Positions 31,111 through 39,631 of a stretch of DNA of 44,509 nt are shown here, one piece after another (position 1 is the first letter of the stretch; each line of letters opens with the position of its first letter). The stretch is from Candidatus Accumulibacter adjunctus (GTDB lineage: Bacteria > Pseudomonadota > Gammaproteobacteria > Burkholderiales > Rhodocyclaceae): positions 233,805-278,313 of the forward strand of contig JFAX01000001.1 in the NCBI GenBank assembly GCA_000585015.1, in the 5' to 3' direction. Under the pieces are notes generated by a model. The model ran no database searches, was not told the DNA's origin, and saw nothing but the letters and a program-made list of their open reading frames with translations. The position numbers and the translations under genes were made by a program.

Positions 31111-32805
31111 ATGTTGAAGAATCCCGCCAGCAAGTATTCGCCATTCCCGCCGGTCCGCCTCGCGGATCGGCAGTGGCCCGACCGTACGATCGGCAGCGCG
31201 CCGATCTGGATGAGCACCGACCTGCGTGACGGCAACCAGGCGCTGTTCGAGCCGATGAACATCGAACGCAAGATGCGCCTTTTCCACACTCTTTGCGACA
31301 TCGGCTTCAAGGAGATCGAGGTCGCCTTCCCGTCTGCCTCGCAGACCGACTTCGACTTCGTCCGCAAGCTCATCGAGGGGCAGCACATTCCCGATGACGT
31401 CACCATCGAAGTGCTGACGCAGGCGCGCGAGCACCTCATCCGCCGGACGATCGATTCGCTTGCCGGCGCGCGGCGGGCGATCGTCCATGTCTACACCGCC
31501 ACCTCGAAGCCGTTCCGCGAGAACGTCTTCGGCATGAGCCGGGCGGAAGTGGTGGACATGGCGGTCAGCGCGGTCCGCCTGATCCGCCAGTTGAGCGCCG
31601 AACGGCCGCAGACGGAGTGGGTGCTCGAATACAGCCCGGAGACCTTCACCGCCACCGAACTCGACTTCGCCCTCGAGATCTGCGATGCCGTCACTGCCGC
31701 CTGGGGCGCGACCCCGCAGGACAAGGTGATCCTCAACCTGCCGACCACCGTCGAGATGGCGACGCCGAACGTCTATGCCGACCAGATCGAATGGATGCAC
31801 CGCCATCTCGCACGCCGTGACAGCGTGATCCTCAGCGTCCATCCGCACAACGACCGCGGCACGGCAGTGGCCGCCGCCGAGCTGGCGATGATGGCCGGCG
31901 CCGAACGCGTCGAGGGCTGCCTGTTCGGCAACGGTGAGCGCACTGGCAACGTCGACATCGTCACCCTGGCGCTCAACCTGTACACGCAGGGAATTTCGCC
32001 GAAGCTCGACTTCTCCGACATCAACGCCGTCGCGCGTACCGTCGAGCACTGCAGTCGCCTGCCGATCCACCCGCGCCACCCGTACGTCGGCGACCTCGTC
32101 TTCACCGCCTTCTCCGGCTCGCACCAGGACGCGATCCGCAAGGGCTTTGGCGTCCAGAATGTCGACGACCACTGGCGGGTTCCCTACCTGCCGATCGATC
32201 CGGCCGACGTCGGCCGCAGTTACGACTCGGTGATCCGCATCAACAGCCAGTCGGGCAAGGGGGGCATCGCCTACCTGCTCGAGGCCGAGTACGGCGTCGT
32301 TCTGCCGCGCCGGTTGCAGGTCGAATTCTCACGCGTCGTGCAGGCTCACACCGACAGTCACGGTGGCGAGATGAGCGCAGCCGAGATCTGGGCGCTCTTC
32401 GCCGAAACCTACCTCGCCGGCGAAACGCCGATCCGCTACGTCGAACACCATCTCTTCGAGCATGGCGAGGCGCAGGGGATCCGCCTGACGCTGGAGCTCG
32501 ACGGCCGGGTGCACCTGCTCGCCGGCGAGGGCAACGGGCCGATCGATGCCGCCGTCCATGCCCTGCGCAGCATCGGCATCGGCGTGCAGGTGCGCAGCTA
32601 CGAGGAACGTTCGATGGCCGGCAAGGGCAGTGACGCCAACGCCTGCGCCTTCCTCGAACTGGCGCGTGCCGGCTGCAACCGCGAGTGCCATGGTGTCGGC
32701 ATCGACGGCAACATCGTCACGGCGTCCATCAGGGCTCTGGTGAATGGCGTCAATCGCCTCTCGGCCAGCGCCGCGAATGCCGGCGGCGAGACGCGCGCCG
32801 CCTGA
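31111..32805 (+). CDS. leuA: 2-isopropylmalate synthase (long form)
   Basis: First step of leucine synthesis: acetyl-CoA plus 2-oxoisovalerate gives 2-isopropylmalate. The 564 residues correspond to the long LeuA type, with the catalytic-metal motif DLRDGNQAL near the N-terminus, metal ligands H244 and H246 (SVHPHNDRG), the segment [10 protein letters not shown], and a C-terminal regulatory domain (from about residue 430) that mediates leucine feedback. The start is ATG 31111, with GAGGAG about eight bases upstream. Divergent from an Lrp/AsnC-type gene. The rest of the leu genes are not in this window. Confidence 0.96.
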   Translation: MLKNPASKYSPFPPVRLADRQWPDRTIGSAPIWMSTDLRDGNQALFEPMNIERKMRLFHTLCDIGFKEIEVAFPSASQTDFDFVRKLIEGQHIPDDVTIEVLTQAREHLIRRTIDSLAGARRAIVHVYTATSKPFRENVFGMSRAEVVDMAVSAVRLIRQLSAERPQTEWVLEYSPETFTATELDFALEICDAVTAAWGATPQDKVILNLPTTVEMATPNVYADQIEWMHRHLARRDSVILSVHPHNDRGTAVAAAELAMMAGAERVEGCLFGNGERTGNVDIVTLALNLYTQGISPKLDFSDINAVARTVEHCSRLPIHPRHPYVGDLVFTAFSGSHQDAIRKGFGVQNVDDHWRVPYLPIDPADVGRSYDSVIRINSQSGKGGIAYLLEAEYGVVLPRRLQVEFSRVVQAHTDSHGGEMSAAEIWALFAETYLAGETPIRYVEHHLFEHGEAQGIRLTLELDGRVHLLAGEGNGPIDAAVHALRSIGIGVQVRSYEERSMAGKGSDANACAFLELARAGCNRECHGVGIDGNIVTASIRALVNGVNRLSASAANAGGETRAA

Positions 32806-32822
32806 GACCCGGGAGCTCACCC

Positions 32823-33314
32823 ATGTTTCGATTCGATGAACGATGCCCGTGCCGCTCACGGATTCTCTGGTTCGCGGCCAGCATCTGTCTGGTCGCCTTG
32901 CCGGCGACGGTCTCCGCGCAAGCGCAAGGCGGCCTTTACATCGCCGGCGACGGTTTCAGCTTCCAGGCGGCTGCCGAACAGGGAATGGCGAAGAATCCTC
33001 GCGGCCAGCGCTTCTTCCTGTTGTCGCTACCGCCCGAAACCGCCGCGCTCGCGCGGACCGCAGCGCGGCCGCTCGCCGCCGTCCGCGAGCGGGTGGTCGC
33101 TGCCAACGGGGTGTTGTTCGTCTGCCAGCGGGATGTCGACAACGGCAGCCTGGACCTGTCCCTTCTGGTGCCGGAGGTCATCGCCGTGCGCGGCTGGCCA
33201 CCGCCGGGCAGCCCGCAGATACCCAAGGGCCAGCGCTACTTCCCGGACGAAAACCCGGCCGTGCTGCCCAAGGCCAACAACTCGCTGCGGCGCTTGCGGA
33301 CCACCTGCTCCTGA
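32823..33314 (+). CDS. Small exported protein, possibly DsrE-like fold
   Basis: A 163-residue protein with a signal peptide (basic start, hydrophobic segment, cleavage after VSAQA). The mature part has the look of a DsrE-type sulfur-relay or peroxide-related fold: an early glycine-rich strand (LYIAGDGFSF), a long helix, a strand holding a lone cysteine (VLFVCQRD), and PEVIAVRGW. That likeness is weak and from memory. Its start follows GGGAG, 17 bases after the leuA stop, so it is probably co-transcribed with leuA although the products act in different compartments. A second cysteine is near the C-terminus (TTCS). Confidence 0.55.
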   Translation: MFRFDERCPCRSRILWFAASICLVALPATVSAQAQGGLYIAGDGFSFQAAAEQGMAKNPRGQRFFLLSLPPETAALARTAARPLAAVRERVVAANGVLFVCQRDVDNGSLDLSLLVPEVIAVRGWPPPGSPQIPKGQRYFPDENPAVLPKANNSLRRLRTTCS

Positions 33315-33317
33315 GCG

Positions 33318-33352
33318 CTGCCTGTCGTCGGGAAGCGATCCCGACGTGGCAG
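33318..33352 (+). terminator. Strong hairpin after the leuA unit
   Basis: CGTCGGGA (33326-33333) pairs perfectly with TCCCGACG (33339-33346) around AGCGA, enclosed by CTGCC (33318-33322) with GGCAG (33348-33352). It starts four bases after the stop codon. No T-run follows, so it may stop transcription poorly but protect the 3' end. Confidence 0.55.
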
Positions 33353-33417
33353 GGCCGCAGACAGCGATCCGACCGCCGCCGCTGGCGTCGGCGGCCCGCG
33401 GCAGCGATGACGGCCGA

Positions 33418-33484
33418 GTCCGGGAACAGCCTGTCCGGCTTGTCCGGGAACACCCTTGCCTGATCCGCACACCGCGGGTAGTAT
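33418..33484 (+). promoter_or_regulatory. Promoter with two upstream direct repeats
   Basis: GTCCGGGAACA occurs at 33418-33428 and again at 33442-33452, 24 bases apart. Just after the second copy, TTGCCT (33456-33461) and TAGTAT (33479-33484) form a -35/-10 pair with 17-base spacing (4 of 6 matches each). Repeats just upstream of a weak -35 are where an activator would bind. Transcription would start near 33491. Confidence 0.45.
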
Positions 33485-33529
33485 CCCGAGCGCTGTGTCG
33501 GTCTTGTGGGCGTCACCTGCATGGCTTCC

Positions 33530-33605
33530 CAGGAGGCCCAGACGAGCGTCCCGGGCCTCCTGCGCCATGGCAACGAATCAATCCACCGTCCTGCAATCGC
33601 GGAGG
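33530..33605 (+). promoter_or_regulatory. Leader with two exclusive hairpins, one hiding the ribosome site
   Basis: CAGGAGGCCC (33530-33539) pairs perfectly with GGGCCTCCTG (33553-33562). The CCTCC of the second arm (33556-33560), with the following GCG (33562-33564), can pair instead with CGCGGAGG (33598-33605), which contains the Shine-Dalgarno sequence GGAGG of the downstream gene. One pairing therefore frees the ribosome site and the other masks it, the logic of a translational switch. No known riboswitch class is recognised. Confidence 0.45.
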
Positions 33606-33611
33606 TTCCGG

Positions 33612-34637
33612 ATGAAACTGGCTGTCCACTGTGCCGCCCTGTTGGCCCTGATGCTGGCGATCTTGCCGCGGGTCGAGTCCGCCGAGGTCCTCAATGGGGT
33701 GAAATCGCGTGGGCAACTGCGCTGCGGGGTGAGTGAAGACATTCCCGGCTTCGCCGAGCGCGATGGCAATGGCTACTGGCGCGGACTCGAAGCCGACTTT
33801 TGCCGTGCGGTCGCTGCGGCGGTGCTGAACGACCCGGAAAAGGTGGAGTTCGTGCCGCTGCAGACCACCGCCCGATTTCCGGCGCTGCAGACGCGCCGGG
33901 TCGACCTGCTGCTCGCCAACACCACCTGGACTCTCACCCGCGAAGCGGTGTTGCGGGTGCGCTTTCCCGGTGTCCTCCTTTACGATGGCCAGGGCTTCAT
34001 GGTCGCCGCCGCCGCCAAGGTGGCAAAGCCCGCCGACCTCGACGGTGCGACCATCTGCGTCGAGAAGGGAACGACGCACCAGCGTACCCTGGAGGCCTAC
34101 TTCAAGGCGAACGGCCAGTCGGTCAAGCCGCTGCCCATGGCCTCGGCGCAGAAGGCGGCGGCAGCCCTGTTCGCCGGCCAATGCCAGGCCTACACCGCGG
34201 ATTCCGGCGAATTGGCGGCCATGCGTCTGCGTGCGCCGGGTGGCTCGGCCTCCTTCGTCATCCTGCCCGAACGCATCTCCAGGGAACCGATCAGCCCGGT
34301 CGTCTGGGGTGGTGATCCGGAGTGGGCGACGGTGATCCGTTGGGTTCTGAACATGCTGATCCTCGGGGAGGAATACGGCGTCACCCGTGACCGCGTCGAT
34401 GAAGAGGTCAAGGGCAACCGGAACCCGCTGCTGCGACAGGACCCGTACGAGGGCAAGATCATCGCACAGGCGCTGGGGATCGAACCGCAGTGGGGCATCC
34501 GGGCGCTGCGGGCCGTCGGCAATTACGGCGAGGTCTACGAGCGCAACATCGGGCGCGACAGCCCGCTCAAGATCGAGCGCGGTCTCAACCGGCTGTGGCT
34601 GCACGGCGGACTCCACTATTCGCCGGCGATCGAGTGA
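33612..34637 (+). CDS. Amino-acid-type ABC substrate-binding protein (AapJ-like)
   Basis: A 341-residue periplasmic solute-binding protein. The signal peptide ends about VESA. The mature protein starts like polar-amino-acid receptors (VKSRGQLRCGVSEDIPGFAERD) and continues with WRGLEADFCRAVAAAV, TTARFPALQTRRVDLL and a C-terminal region like the general L-amino-acid receptor AapJ (EEYGVTRDRVD, ALGIEPQWGIRALRAVGNYG). The start is ATG 33612 with GGAGG six bases before it; an upstream ATG at 33569 would add an SRRFR segment but has no ribosome site. No ABC permease or ATPase is beside it; a non-ABC permease follows after 11 bases. Confidence 0.9.
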   Translation: MKLAVHCAALLALMLAILPRVESAEVLNGVKSRGQLRCGVSEDIPGFAERDGNGYWRGLEADFCRAVAAAVLNDPEKVEFVPLQTTARFPALQTRRVDLLLANTTWTLTREAVLRVRFPGVLLYDGQGFMVAAAAKVAKPADLDGATICVEKGTTHQRTLEAYFKANGQSVKPLPMASAQKAAAALFAGQCQAYTADSGELAAMRLRAPGGSASFVILPERISREPISPVVWGGDPEWATVIRWVLNMLILGEEYGVTRDRVDEEVKGNRNPLLRQDPYEGKIIAQALGIEPQWGIRALRAVGNYGEVYERNIGRDSPLKIERGLNRLWLHGGLHYSPAIE

Positions 34638-34648
34638 GGGATGCACGG

Positions 34649-35992
34649 ATGACGGACTTCCAGATCAACCTGACGATCGTCGTCTTCGCTGCGGTCATCC
34701 TGTGCATCGCCTTCGATCTGCTGGACATGGTGGTCGCCGCACTGCTCGGGGTGAGTACGCTGATCGCGTTCGGCATCCTCGACGGCAGTGACCTGATGCC
34801 GATCGTGCACACCGCCGGTGGGCCACTGTCGCTGCTCTTCGGTGGCATGGTGGTGGCGCGGGTGATCGGCAAGACGGGGATCTTCGAGCGGATCGGCGAT
34901 GTCTTCCTGCGCGCCAGCGGCGGCAGCGGCAAGCGGTTGCTGCTGCTGATCGTCGCCATGGTCGCGCCGATCTGCGCCGTCCTGCCGAACGCCACGGCGG
35001 TGATCCTGGTGGCGCCGGTCATCGTCAACGTCTGCCGGGCGCTCAAGGTCGACTTCGTCGGGCCCCTGATCATCACGGCGATCGTCAGCAACGCCGCCGG
35101 CATGCTGACGCTGGTCGGCGACCCGGCCACCTTTCTCGTCGGTAGTGCGATCGGGCTGTCGTTCCCGGACTATCTGCGGCAGGTCAGCCTGGGCGGCCTG
35201 CTCGCCGTGCTCGCGGTGGTGCCGCTGCTGCCGCTGCTGTTGCCGAAGGTGTGGGCGGCACGGGTCAGCCTGCCGGAGGCGCGCCCACCCGCTCCCCTGG
35301 AACGTCCCGGTTTCCTGATCCTGTCACTGCTCGTTCTTGCGCTGATGGTGGCCCTGTTCATGATCGGCGAGTACCTGCCGACGCGCATCGTCCCGCCACA
35401 GGTCGCGATCATCGGCGCAGCGCTGGCGCTGCTCCTGGTCTATGGCGTGCGCATCGAGCCCGTCGGCGAAGTGATCCGGGACGTGGACTGGAAGACGATC
35501 CTGTTTCTCGGCGCCATCTTCACGCTGGTCCAGGCGTTCATCAAGACCGAGTTGCTGCAGGGCCTGTCGATCCAGGTGTACCAGTGGTTCGGTGCCGAAT
35601 TGATGCCGGTGGCCTTCGTCCTGCTCGCCGGCATCGGCGTGCTGTCGAGCCTGCTGGCCAACATTCCCGTGGTCGCTGCCGCATTGGTCATGGTCACCGG
35701 CTATCTGGTGGCGGCCGGCGCAGCCCCGGAGATCGCGCTGGCTCCGGGCTTCGTCAACTGGCCATCGGCGACGCTGCCGGTATTCGTCGCGATGATGTTC
35801 GGTGGCACACTTGGCGGCAACGCGACGCTGATCGGTGCCGCGGCCAATGTCGTAGCCGTCGGCATCTGCGCGGCAAATGGCCAGCGCGTGAGTTTCGCCG
35901 AGTTCCTGCGCATCGGGCTGCCCATCGCGGCGCTGCAGTTGTCGGTCGGGGCGCTCTATGTCTGGGCTCTGGCCTCGATTCTGGGTCAGTAG
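34649..35992 (+). CDS. IT-superfamily permease (SLC13/ArsB/NhaD-like)
   Basis: A 447-residue membrane protein with about eleven or twelve helices. Both halves carry the ion-transporter-superfamily motif: LPNATAVILVAPV followed by NAAGMLTLVGDPAT in the first, and LLANIPVVAAALV followed by GGTLGGNATLIGAAAN in the second. These match anion or Na+/H+ exchangers of the ArsB/NhaD/DASS group, and the substrate cannot be told. It begins 11 bases after the solute-binding-protein gene, so the two form one operon, an unusual pairing because such permeases normally work without a binding protein. Confidence 0.88.
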   Translation: MTDFQINLTIVVFAAVILCIAFDLLDMVVAALLGVSTLIAFGILDGSDLMPIVHTAGGPLSLLFGGMVVARVIGKTGIFERIGDVFLRASGGSGKRLLLLIVAMVAPICAVLPNATAVILVAPVIVNVCRALKVDFVGPLIITAIVSNAAGMLTLVGDPATFLVGSAIGLSFPDYLRQVSLGGLLAVLAVVPLLPLLLPKVWAARVSLPEARPPAPLERPGFLILSLLVLALMVALFMIGEYLPTRIVPPQVAIIGAALALLLVYGVRIEPVGEVIRDVDWKTILFLGAIFTLVQAFIKTELLQGLSIQVYQWFGAELMPVAFVLLAGIGVLSSLLANIPVVAAALVMVTGYLVAAGAAPEIALAPGFVNWPSATLPVFVAMMFGGTLGGNATLIGAAANVVAVGICAANGQRVSFAEFLRIGLPIAALQLSVGALYVWALASILGQ

Positions 35993-36026
35993 CGCAGTCC
36001 GGGGGTCGCCGGCCGGAGATGTTGTC

Positions 36027-36046
36027 CGCGAGCCCGCGCGCTCGCG
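36027..36046. terminator. Hairpin between convergent genes
   Basis: CGCGAGC (36027-36033) pairs perfectly with GCTCGCG (36040-36046) around a 6-base loop, between the permease stop (35992) and the LapA-like stop (36121). A second inverted pair GGAGC/GCTCC lies at 36062-36086. No T-run. Confidence 0.4.
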
Positions 36047-36120
36047 AGAGTCCGCGGCGCAGGAGCGCTTGCGGTGCCCCTGCTCCAGGAGCGTTGCCGT
36101 TGATCGGCCGACGTGGTCTG

Positions 36121-36345
36121 TCAGGCAGAGTCGCCTCTGGCGTTGCGGATCCAGCCGCGCAGCAGGGCGAGCAGCGAACTTCCCGTCAGCATGCCGAGAA
36201 GGTAGATGCCGATGACCAGCAGGAAGACCGGTATGGTCACGCTCATTCCCAGTAGCGAAACCGTGACCGCAGTGAGGTTCTGAACCTTGAAGAGCAGCAC
36301 GATGGCGGTGGCAACCACGACCAGCCCGATGTAGACGTAACGCAT
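36121..36345 (-). CDS. LapA-domain (DUF1049) membrane protein
   Basis: A 74-residue protein with two membrane helices (about 3-20 and 37-60) joined by the typical short stretch VQNLTAVTVSLLG, then a basic C-terminus. Proteins of this type (LapA/YciS) take part in control of LPS assembly in enterics. The start ATG 36345 follows GAGGAG. It is the last of three minus-strand genes with gaps of 25 and 10 bases. Confidence 0.85.
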   Translation of the reverse strand: MRYVYIGLVVVATAIVLLFKVQNLTAVTVSLLGMSVTIPVFLLVIGIYLLGMLTGSSLLALLRGWIRNARGDSA

Positions 36346-36355
36346 TCCAGCTCCT

Positions 36356-37456
36356 CTACGGGGTTTCTGCGTTGGCGTTGAGCACGCGCTGTCCGTCGGC
36401 ACGATGCACATCGAGCATGCCGCCGCGCACGCTCCACTTCGTCGCCGTTGCCAGCGCCGCCAGGAACTCGCGTTCCTGTTGCATCACGCCTTCGCCGGCG
36501 CAGGCCTTGCGCGTCGTCATCGCCGCGCCGACGCTGATGCGCTCGCCGTCACTCGTGTAGGGCGCGCGGAAGCTGTTGCAACCGGCGTGCCCGTGTACCA
36601 TTCCGTCGGCAAAGGACAGCGTCAGATCGGTCCCGGCCAACGGTCCCACGACAGCGTCGCGGCCGTTGTTGAAACCGGTCACATGCCACACGACGCCTGC
36701 CAGCGTTGGCGGGGGCTCGGCCTGAAAAGCGAGTGCCGCACCCGTTGCCGGAGTGAGCGTCAGCCGGTCGCCGTCGATCGCGTAGCGAACCGTGCCGACG
36801 AGCACCCCCTGAACCGACCTCTCGATCGCCATTGCCGGCGGCGCACAGGCCATCATCGTCCCGGCCAATGGAGCGAAGCTGATGCGGTCGCCGTCGATCG
36901 TGTAGCCGCCAGAAAACTGGTTGCAACCCGAAAAGCCGTCGACTCGCCCGGCCTCGAAGCGCGCCGTCACCGGTCGCCCGGTCTGGCCGGCGGGGTCAGG
37001 CTTCGTGCCGTCGATGGCGGTGAGGCGCCACGTCGGACCCTCGATGCTCATGGCCGGCGGCGGCGTCCTGGCCGCAGCCGGAAGCCGACAACAGCCGACG
37101 AGCAGGCGACCATCGGGCAGCGACACACGCGCGGCGACCGGGTGCTGCACTTCCGACATGTTGTCACTGCAGGTGGCATCGGTGAGGAAGGCGACCAGTT
37201 CGCCACCCCGGCCGCTCGTTGGCCGGCCGCGCCATGCGCGCTCCTTCGTTGCCGTGAGACGCGTCACGCTGCCGCGGTACGCGACGGCCCCCTGATCGGC
37301 CAACTCGAGCCGTGCTGCGCCATTTGCGGTGAACGACAGCCCCCATGACGGCTCGTTGCCGAAACAGATCAGCGACGCCTCCGCTCCCCTGACGGGCAGC
37401 GAGCACGCGAGAAAAAGCACCAGCGCAGCGACCGGCTGCAACAGGCCGACGTTCAT
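36356..37456 (-). CDS. Exported protein with two META (HslJ-like) domains
   Basis: A 366-residue protein with a signal peptide (cleavage near VRGAEA). The N-terminal domain (about 27-130) contains four cysteines and resembles the COG3650-type envelope domain often next to META domains (CFGNEPSWGL). Two META domains follow: about 140-225 (WRLTAID, FSGCNQFSGGY, MMACAP) and about 255-345 (WHVTGFN, GHAGCNSFRAPY, TTRKACAG). Both keep the conserved Gly-Cys-Asn core and the late cysteine. META domains occur in HslJ, linked to heat and novobiocin response; the molecular role is unknown. The start is ATG 37456; the long open frame upstream overlaps the next gene and is rejected. Confidence 0.85.
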   Translation of the reverse strand: MNVGLLQPVAALVLFLACSLPVRGAEASLICFGNEPSWGLSFTANGAARLELADQGAVAYRGSVTRLTATKERAWRGRPTSGRGGELVAFLTDATCSDNMSEVQHPVAARVSLPDGRLLVGCCRLPAAARTPPPAMSIEGPTWRLTAIDGTKPDPAGQTGRPVTARFEAGRVDGFSGCNQFSGGYTIDGDRISFAPLAGTMMACAPPAMAIERSVQGVLVGTVRYAIDGDRLTLTPATGAALAFQAEPPPTLAGVVWHVTGFNNGRDAVVGPLAGTDLTLSFADGMVHGHAGCNSFRAPYTSDGERISVGAAMTTRKACAGEGVMQQEREFLAALATATKWSVRGGMLDVHRADGQRVLNANAETP

Positions 37457-37481
37457 GTCCGGGCCTCTGGTCTGGCCACCA

Positions 37482-38069
37482 TCACTCGCCGCACAACAGG
37501 CGAATGCGGCGCTCGGCCAGTGCGAAAGCCTCGTCGGTCTCGGCGTTGAGGGCTTGCTGTTTGGCCTGGTCGCACGCATTCGCCGCCTGCACGTCGGCCG
37601 CCGCTGCTGTCGTAGCGGTCGGCTGTCCCGTCCGCGTGGGCGCGCAGCGGTCGTCGGCGACCAGCCTGATGTTGCTGAACTGGCCCTGTTCGATCGCCAC
37701 ACAATCCCCGACGATCTTGCCCGCCTGGTCCGAAATGATGCGCACCGTTGCGCCGCTGGTGGTCAGTACCGTGTACTCGAAGGACTGCGACCGGCCGGCG
37801 AGATGGCCAACCCCACGACCGGCAGCTGCGCCGCCAATGGTGCGCAGGGCACGATTGCTGCCGGAGCGTCCGCTGCCGGTTGCCAGGCCAATGCCGCCAC
37901 CAATGATGGTGCCGACGTTCTGGGCCGTCGTGTCGGTGACGGTTGTCGCGACGACGTTGGTCACGCGCCCGTACTGCACGCGCGATTGAGCGACGGCCAG
38001 CGTCGAGGCGAGGCCAAGAGCGAGCGCGGCCGCACCCAGAGTCGCATGGAAGAATGGATTGTTTTTCAT
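37482..38069 (-). CDS. Glycine-zipper outer-membrane protein (SlyB/PcP type)
   Basis: A 195-residue protein with a signal peptide (cleavage near AVAQS) and a glycine-zipper stretch (VGTIIGGGIGLATGSG, then TIGGAAAGRGVGHLAG) that would insert into or associate with the membrane. A beta-rich domain follows (FEYTVLTTSGATVRIIS) and a C-terminal helical tail rich in Ala/Glu. It lacks a lipobox, unlike SlyB. Starts at ATG 38069 after GGAG. It is the first gene of the three-gene envelope unit. Confidence 0.85.
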   Translation of the reverse strand: MKNNPFFHATLGAAALALGLASTLAVAQSRVQYGRVTNVVATTVTDTTAQNVGTIIGGGIGLATGSGRSGSNRALRTIGGAAAGRGVGHLAGRSQSFEYTVLTTSGATVRIISDQAGKIVGDCVAIEQGQFSNIRLVADDRCAPTRTGQPTATTAAAADVQAANACDQAKQQALNAETDEAFALAERRIRLLCGE

Positions 38070-38471
38070 GGACTTGCTCCGGAGTGATTGAGGAAAGGAA
38101 GCAGCAGCCCGATGCCGCCGCGAGCATTCTGCCCTTACTTCAGCGGCGCAGCAAGTCTTCGGCATCGGCGTCGGCGAAAGAGTCTCGGGCGTGCTGGCGG
38201 GTCGCTGCCTGGTGCTGACAAGCCCTCGCCCTGCCGATCGGAAACTTGCGAAGCAGTGCCTTGGTCGAGTGGATGAGTTCAGGTTGTCCGCAGCTCTGGG
38301 CCGCCGGCGCTCGCCTGCGTGCTCTTGGGCACGTTCGTCGCAAACTGCGCGTGGGCAGTGGCAAGCTGCGGGCGACCCGAAACGGCGCCGCAGGCCCGTC
38401 CCAACCCGATTCCCACTCCAGGAGCGGAGCGGCGACCCCGGGCGGCATGGCCCTCCGGTCGCCGGCCGGGA
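38070..38471. other. Gene-poor stretch between outer-membrane genes
   Basis: About 400 bases without a supported gene. The right side is the 3' flank of the barrel gene; the left side must hold the promoter of the glycine-zipper unit. A minus-strand frame ending DSFADADAEDLLRR at 38140 looks somewhat protein-like but has no credible start and no ribosome site. I could not place promoter elements. Confidence 0.5.
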
Positions 38472-39425
38472 TCAGAAGCGCCCGATGAAAGTGGCGCCGA
38501 AAAAAGGCGCCGCGTCGAAGTCGTCCTTGCGCAACAGGTTGCCGGAGGAATTCTCCACCCGCAACTGCCCGGCCGCGACGACGCCGCCGTAGAGGTGCAA
38601 CGCCATCTGGTCGCTGAACTGGCGCGTGACGCGGAGGAACACCGGTACCCCGCGCTCTTCGCCGACTCCGTTCGGCGTCGGCCCATCGTTGTCCAGGCGG
38701 AAGCGCATGACGCGGTAGGACGCGCCGACGCCGGCGGTCCAGCCGCCGTCGAACTGGTAGTCTAGTTCCAGCCCCGCAGGGCCGGTTGGCCCGCTCGCCA
38801 GCGGGTTGATCAGGCGCCAGCGTTCGCCCAGGCGCCAATCGACCAGCAGAAACGGGAAGACGCTGGTTTTCTCGATCCCATCGTACGCGCCAACTCCCAG
38901 GCCGATGAGATTGCCATCGGCAAACCGCCTGGTGGCCGAGAAGAGGGCGCCCCAGACGAGCGAGTCAGCCGTGTTGGCACCATTCTCCCGGAACCAGTCG
39001 ACCGATGGCGCCACCCCCAGTCGCCAGCCATCGCCCAGCGCGAAGGACATGGGGAGGCTCAGGCCATAACGCTGGACGACGCCCCAGGGTGATCTGCCGG
39101 CCAACGAGTTCGGGCTGGAAAAGGAATAGTCGAGATAGTCGTAGTTGAGCGTCACGCCTGCCCGCGTGCCGCCGCCAAAGTCGTACGCAGCGCCGCCCCG
39201 GACGACCGCGCCGCCGACCTTGAAATCACCCCCGCGATCGAGGTCGGCGCTCCCCTGGTAGAGCGGGGTGAGCGAAACGAATGGCTGCCAGCCTGCGGAT
39301 CCCTGCCCCGGCGTCGGCGCATCCGCGACCGGATCGACATAGGAGCCGGCCTGCACCGGAGCAGCCGCAGCGAGCAGTGCCGCAAGCACCGTCAGGCGCG
39401 CAACGCGCGTAGAGAGGAAGTTCAT
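38472..39425 (-). CDS. Outer-membrane beta-barrel protein, DUF6268-like
   Basis: A 317-residue protein with a signal peptide (cut after PVQA) and a mature chain of alternating short strands rich in Gly, Tyr and Phe, ending in the C-terminal phenylalanine (FIGRF) recognised by the BAM complex. It resembles the DUF6268 family of outer-membrane proteins; an earlier thought, MipA, fits less well. Likely an unspecialised pore or structural barrel. Start ATG 39425. Confidence 0.75.
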   Translation of the reverse strand: MNFLSTRVARLTVLAALLAAAAPVQAGSYVDPVADAPTPGQGSAGWQPFVSLTPLYQGSADLDRGGDFKVGGAVVRGGAAYDFGGGTRAGVTLNYDYLDYSFSSPNSLAGRSPWGVVQRYGLSLPMSFALGDGWRLGVAPSVDWFRENGANTADSLVWGALFSATRRFADGNLIGLGVGAYDGIEKTSVFPFLLVDWRLGERWRLINPLASGPTGPAGLELDYQFDGGWTAGVGASYRVMRFRLDNDGPTPNGVGEERGVPVFLRVTRQFSDQMALHLYGGVVAAGQLRVENSSGNLLRKDDFDAAPFFGATFIGRF

Positions 39426-39631
39426 GTCGCCCCCGAAAAAAGAATTCGTGACCTTGCGGCAGGATAGCAGCGAGCTGCACGGCGTGGTGCGTCGCCTGCG
39501 GTCGACCCCGCTGTCGAACGAGCCCGCCGTTGCACGGGAGCAACAGGCCGTCATCCGGCGCGGCGAGCGAGACCAGGCAACCTTCTGCGGGCGGTGTGTC
39601 CGACGTTGTGGCCACGCGCCGATGGTCCCCG

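Noticed and set aside
30977-31117. A 46-codon frame that could be a leuA leader peptide
   Set aside because: It has no run of Leu codons, a weak ribosome site, and would start before the expected transcript start if the TTGACA at 30980 is the -35.
38140-38838. Minus-strand frame ending DSFADADAEDLLRR
   Set aside because: The final residues look protein-like, but there is no start codon with a ribosome site and most of the frame is a shadow of the barrel gene.
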